From: Planctomycetota bacterium | Lineage (GTDB): Bacteria > Planctomycetota > Brocadiia > Brocadiales > Bathyanammoxibiaceae | Direction of reading: 5' to 3' | Length of the DNA stretch: 7,423 bases | NCBI GenBank assembly: GCA_030598065.1 | Contig: JAUVQR010000065.1 | Span: 1 to 7,423, forward strand | In this document: in pieces, positions 6,455-7,423 of the stretch | Layout of the letters: each line of letters opens with the position of its first letter | How positions within the stretch are numbered: the first letter of the stretch is position 1 | The notes under the pieces: generated by a model | What the model saw: only the letters and a program-made list of their open reading frames with translations | What the model was told of the DNA's origin: nothing | Databases searched by the model: none | Translations under genes and position numbers: made by a program

Positions 6455-6483
6455 TCCAGCGAAAAGTCTTTCGGGATTTTTTT
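6455..6483 (+). terminator. Terminator-like hairpin followed by T7
   Basis: CGAAA (6460-6464) pairs with TTTCG (6469-6473) around an AGTC loop. The stem extends by TCC (6455-6457) with GGA (6474-6476) across a 2-nt AG bulge, and TTTTTTT follows at 6477-6483. The form is that of a rightward intrinsic terminator, but no gene ends nearby on that strand; the closest rightward gene stops at 6029. It might end read-through from that gene or a short RNA. Confidence 0.4.
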
Positions 6484-6610
6484 GCCTCTTGTGCCTTATG
6501 CGCCCCGAAGGTGGCCCGGCGGGACGGGAGAGAAGTTTTTCAAGAATACGGCGGCGAGACGGGTGTTTCCCGGCGCGGACGGTTCCAGTAGCACCCTTCT
6601 GGTGGATATC

Positions 6611-6657
6611 GGCCCACAAATCCTGCGGTTTGCTACAAAATTTGTAGGTGTGTGGCC
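6611..6657. repeat. Nested inverted repeats in the non-coding gap
   Basis: The inner perfect palindrome is CTACAAA-A-TTTGTAG (6633-6647). Around it, GGCCCACA (6611-6618) pairs with TGTGTGGCC (6649-6657) with a single bulged T. The two stems can form together as a branched or extended hairpin. It may be an RNA structure or a protein-binding site. Confidence 0.4.
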
Positions 6658-6838
6658 GGAGAGGGCTCGACTGTGGGAAAGGGCTGTTACCGGCCGGTGG
6701 GGGTTCTTGGGCCCAAAAAGCTTTGATCCAATAGGCCTCCTTTATGCGGTTGCGCCATTGATGTGTCCGTGACAATTCAGTATAACCGGCTTCCCCGGCC
6801 GTATCCGTAGGTATTAGACATAAACACAAATCTCTTGC

Positions 6839-6868
6839 TTGCAACGAGATGCCTATGTACGCTATACT
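6839..6868 (+). promoter_or_regulatory. Candidate distal promoter for the TPR gene
   Basis: TTGCAA (6839-6844, 4 of 6), 18-bp spacer, TATACT (6863-6868, 5 of 6). Transcription from about 6875 would give a leader of about 180 nt. Competes with the closer extended -10 box; either or both may be used. Confidence 0.3.
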
Positions 6869-6938
6869 TGGGTCGAAAGGCAGAAGACGCATGAGTCAGA
6901 CCGAATCACTTCCTTTAGGCCGTTTACGCAACTTATGC

Positions 6939-6947
6939 TGGTATAAT
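6939..6947 (+). promoter_or_regulatory. Extended -10 promoter upstream of the TPR gene
   Basis: TGGTATAAT is a perfect extended -10 element (TGnTATAAT). No good -35 lies 16-18 bp upstream, which extended -10 promoters can tolerate. A start near 6954 leaves a leader of about 100 nt containing the 7001-7015 palindrome. Confidence 0.4.
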
Positions 6948-7000
6948 GCCTTGTGTCGTGCGGGGTTTTTTAAGTTTCCGGAATGCAAAAATACTATTGA

Positions 7001-7015
7001 GTTATAGCCTATAAC
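7001..7015. promoter_or_regulatory. Perfect 15-nt palindrome in the TPR gene leader
   Basis: GTTATAG-C-CTATAAC is a perfect 7-bp inverted repeat around one base, 40 bp before the ATG at 7055 and downstream of the extended -10 box. With a one-base centre it cannot make a normal RNA hairpin, so a dimeric regulator site is the likelier meaning. The cognate protein is unknown. Confidence 0.4.
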
Positions 7016-7054
7016 GAGGCGAAAAATCCTGTTAATATAATAAGGAGACTTTTG

Positions 7055-7423
7055 ATGAGATTGCTGATGGCCTTTGTCCTGGTCGCGGCGTTTAGCGGCC
7101 AGGTATGGGCGGAAGAGGTGGATGAGGCGGTAAAGCATTTCGCCGCGGGAAGCGCTCTCTTTAAGGAGGGGAAGTTTGATTCTGCGATACGCGAATTCGG
7201 TGAGGCCGTGAGGCTGAAGCCCGATTTTGCCATGGCATACAGCCTGCTTGGGGCATGTTACGTCAGTAACGGTAAGTACGACCTTGCGATAAGACAGGTT
7301 GAAAAGGCGATACGGCTGGAGCCCGAGGACGCGGGATTTCGTTATAACCTGGGTGTGGTGTACGCCAAGAAGGGCCAGTATGATGAGGCCATCACGCAGC
7401 TTGAAGAGGCCATAAAACTGGAG
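7055..7423 (+). CDS. Exported TPR-repeat protein, 3' end outside window
   Basis: The first 123 codons of an exported tetratricopeptide-repeat protein. ATG 7055 has an excellent AAGGAG 7 nt upstream. Residues 1-19 are a Sec signal peptide (MRLL, core MAFVLVAAF, cleavage after VWA). TPR units follow at about 25-58 (ALFKEGKFDSAIREFGEAVRLKPD), 59-92 (LLGACYVSNGKYDLAIRQVE) and 93 to the edge (NLGVVYAKKGQYDEAITQLE), each with the expected small/large residue pattern and the Pro between units. Such proteins act as protein-binding scaffolds in the periplasm or envelope; any C-terminal domain lies beyond the window, so the specific role cannot be judged. Confidence 0.92.
   Translation, partial: MRLLMAFVLVAAFSGQVWAEEVDEAVKHFAAGSALFKEGKFDSAIREFGEAVRLKPDFAMAYSLLGACYVSNGKYDLAIRQVEKAIRLEPEDAGFRYNLGVVYAKKGQYDEAITQLEEAIKLE

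Larger units (their letters stand above)
6353..7054. other. Roughly 700-bp gap without a convincing gene
   Basis: Open frames exist on both strands (minus 6892-6371, plus GTG 6377-6772), but neither has a usable Shine-Dalgarno, a recognisable domain, or the AAG/GAG/ATA/CTG-leaning codon use of the neighbours. Both are rich in Arg, Pro and Cys, as expected for frames read through non-coding GC-rich DNA. The stretch instead holds a terminator-like hairpin (6455-6483), a nested inverted repeat (6611-6657), two perfect 10-bp palindromes, ACCGGCCGGT (6689-6698) and TTGGGCCCAA (6707-6716), candidate promoters and a 15-nt palindrome near the right end. It could contain a structured RNA or a decayed gene; I cannot tell which. 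Confidence 0.5.

Noticed and set aside
6377..6772. Plus-strand open frame of 131 codons starting at GTG
   Set aside because: No ribosome site, Arg/Pro/Gly-rich composition, no recognisable family, and it runs through a terminator-like hairpin with a T7 tract.
6371..6892. Minus-strand open frame of 173 codons
   Set aside because: No Shine-Dalgarno at a workable distance (AAAGGAAG ends 16 nt before the ATG), no domain recognised, codon use unlike neighbours, and it spans palindromes and an overlapping open frame on the other strand. It could still be a decayed or orphan gene.

Overview
This window reads as ordinary bacterial chromosome of about 50-55% G+C. It carries housekeeping and envelope genes rather than a mobile or defence island. 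No tRNA, rRNA, CRISPR array, transposase or phage gene is visible. The gene set is a GTP-type PEP carboxykinase, a J-domain/TPR protein, a long SAICAR synthetase, a long membrane-bound NfeD protease, a small secreted protein with a 'DGS-x-x-EG' start, a coiled-coil protein and a secreted TPR protein. That mix fits an uncultured Planctomycetota- or Deltaproteobacteria-like genome. This is an impression from gene content only; no phylogenetic marker here settles it.

Layout. At 1-1458 (minus) lies the first 486 codons of pckG, whose 3' end is off the left edge. A divergent control region of 353 bp follows (1459-1811), with a good sigma70-type promoter for pckG, an inverted repeat touching its -10 box, another inverted repeat just upstream, and a weaker rightward promoter. 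Rightward come a J-domain/TPR gene (1812-2654) and purC (2651-3574), joined by a 4-nt GTGA overlap. The gap 3575-3842 holds a REP-like palindrome (GTAG followed by an 8-bp hairpin) and a promoter for the next gene. At 3843-5396 is a 517-aa NfeD-family protein with signal peptide, ClpP/SppA-like protease domain, membrane block and C-terminal OB-like domain. At 5589-6029 is a 146-aa exported protein of unknown function. It converges, with only 20 bp between stops, on a 94-aa charged coiled-coil gene (6050-6334, minus). About 700 bp without a convincing gene follows (6353-7054), containing several inverted repeats, a terminator-like hairpin with a T7 tract and two candidate promoters. The window ends inside an exported TPR protein gene (7055 onward).

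Function. pckG serves gluconeogenesis or anaplerosis at the PEP/oxaloacetate node and purC serves IMP synthesis. The NfeD protein is probably a membrane quality-control protease. The 146-aa and TPR proteins are exported envelope factors. No dedicated multi-gene system is evident. The most unusual items are the J-domain/TPR protein coupled to purC, the REP-like element, and the structured non-coding stretch before the TPR gene.
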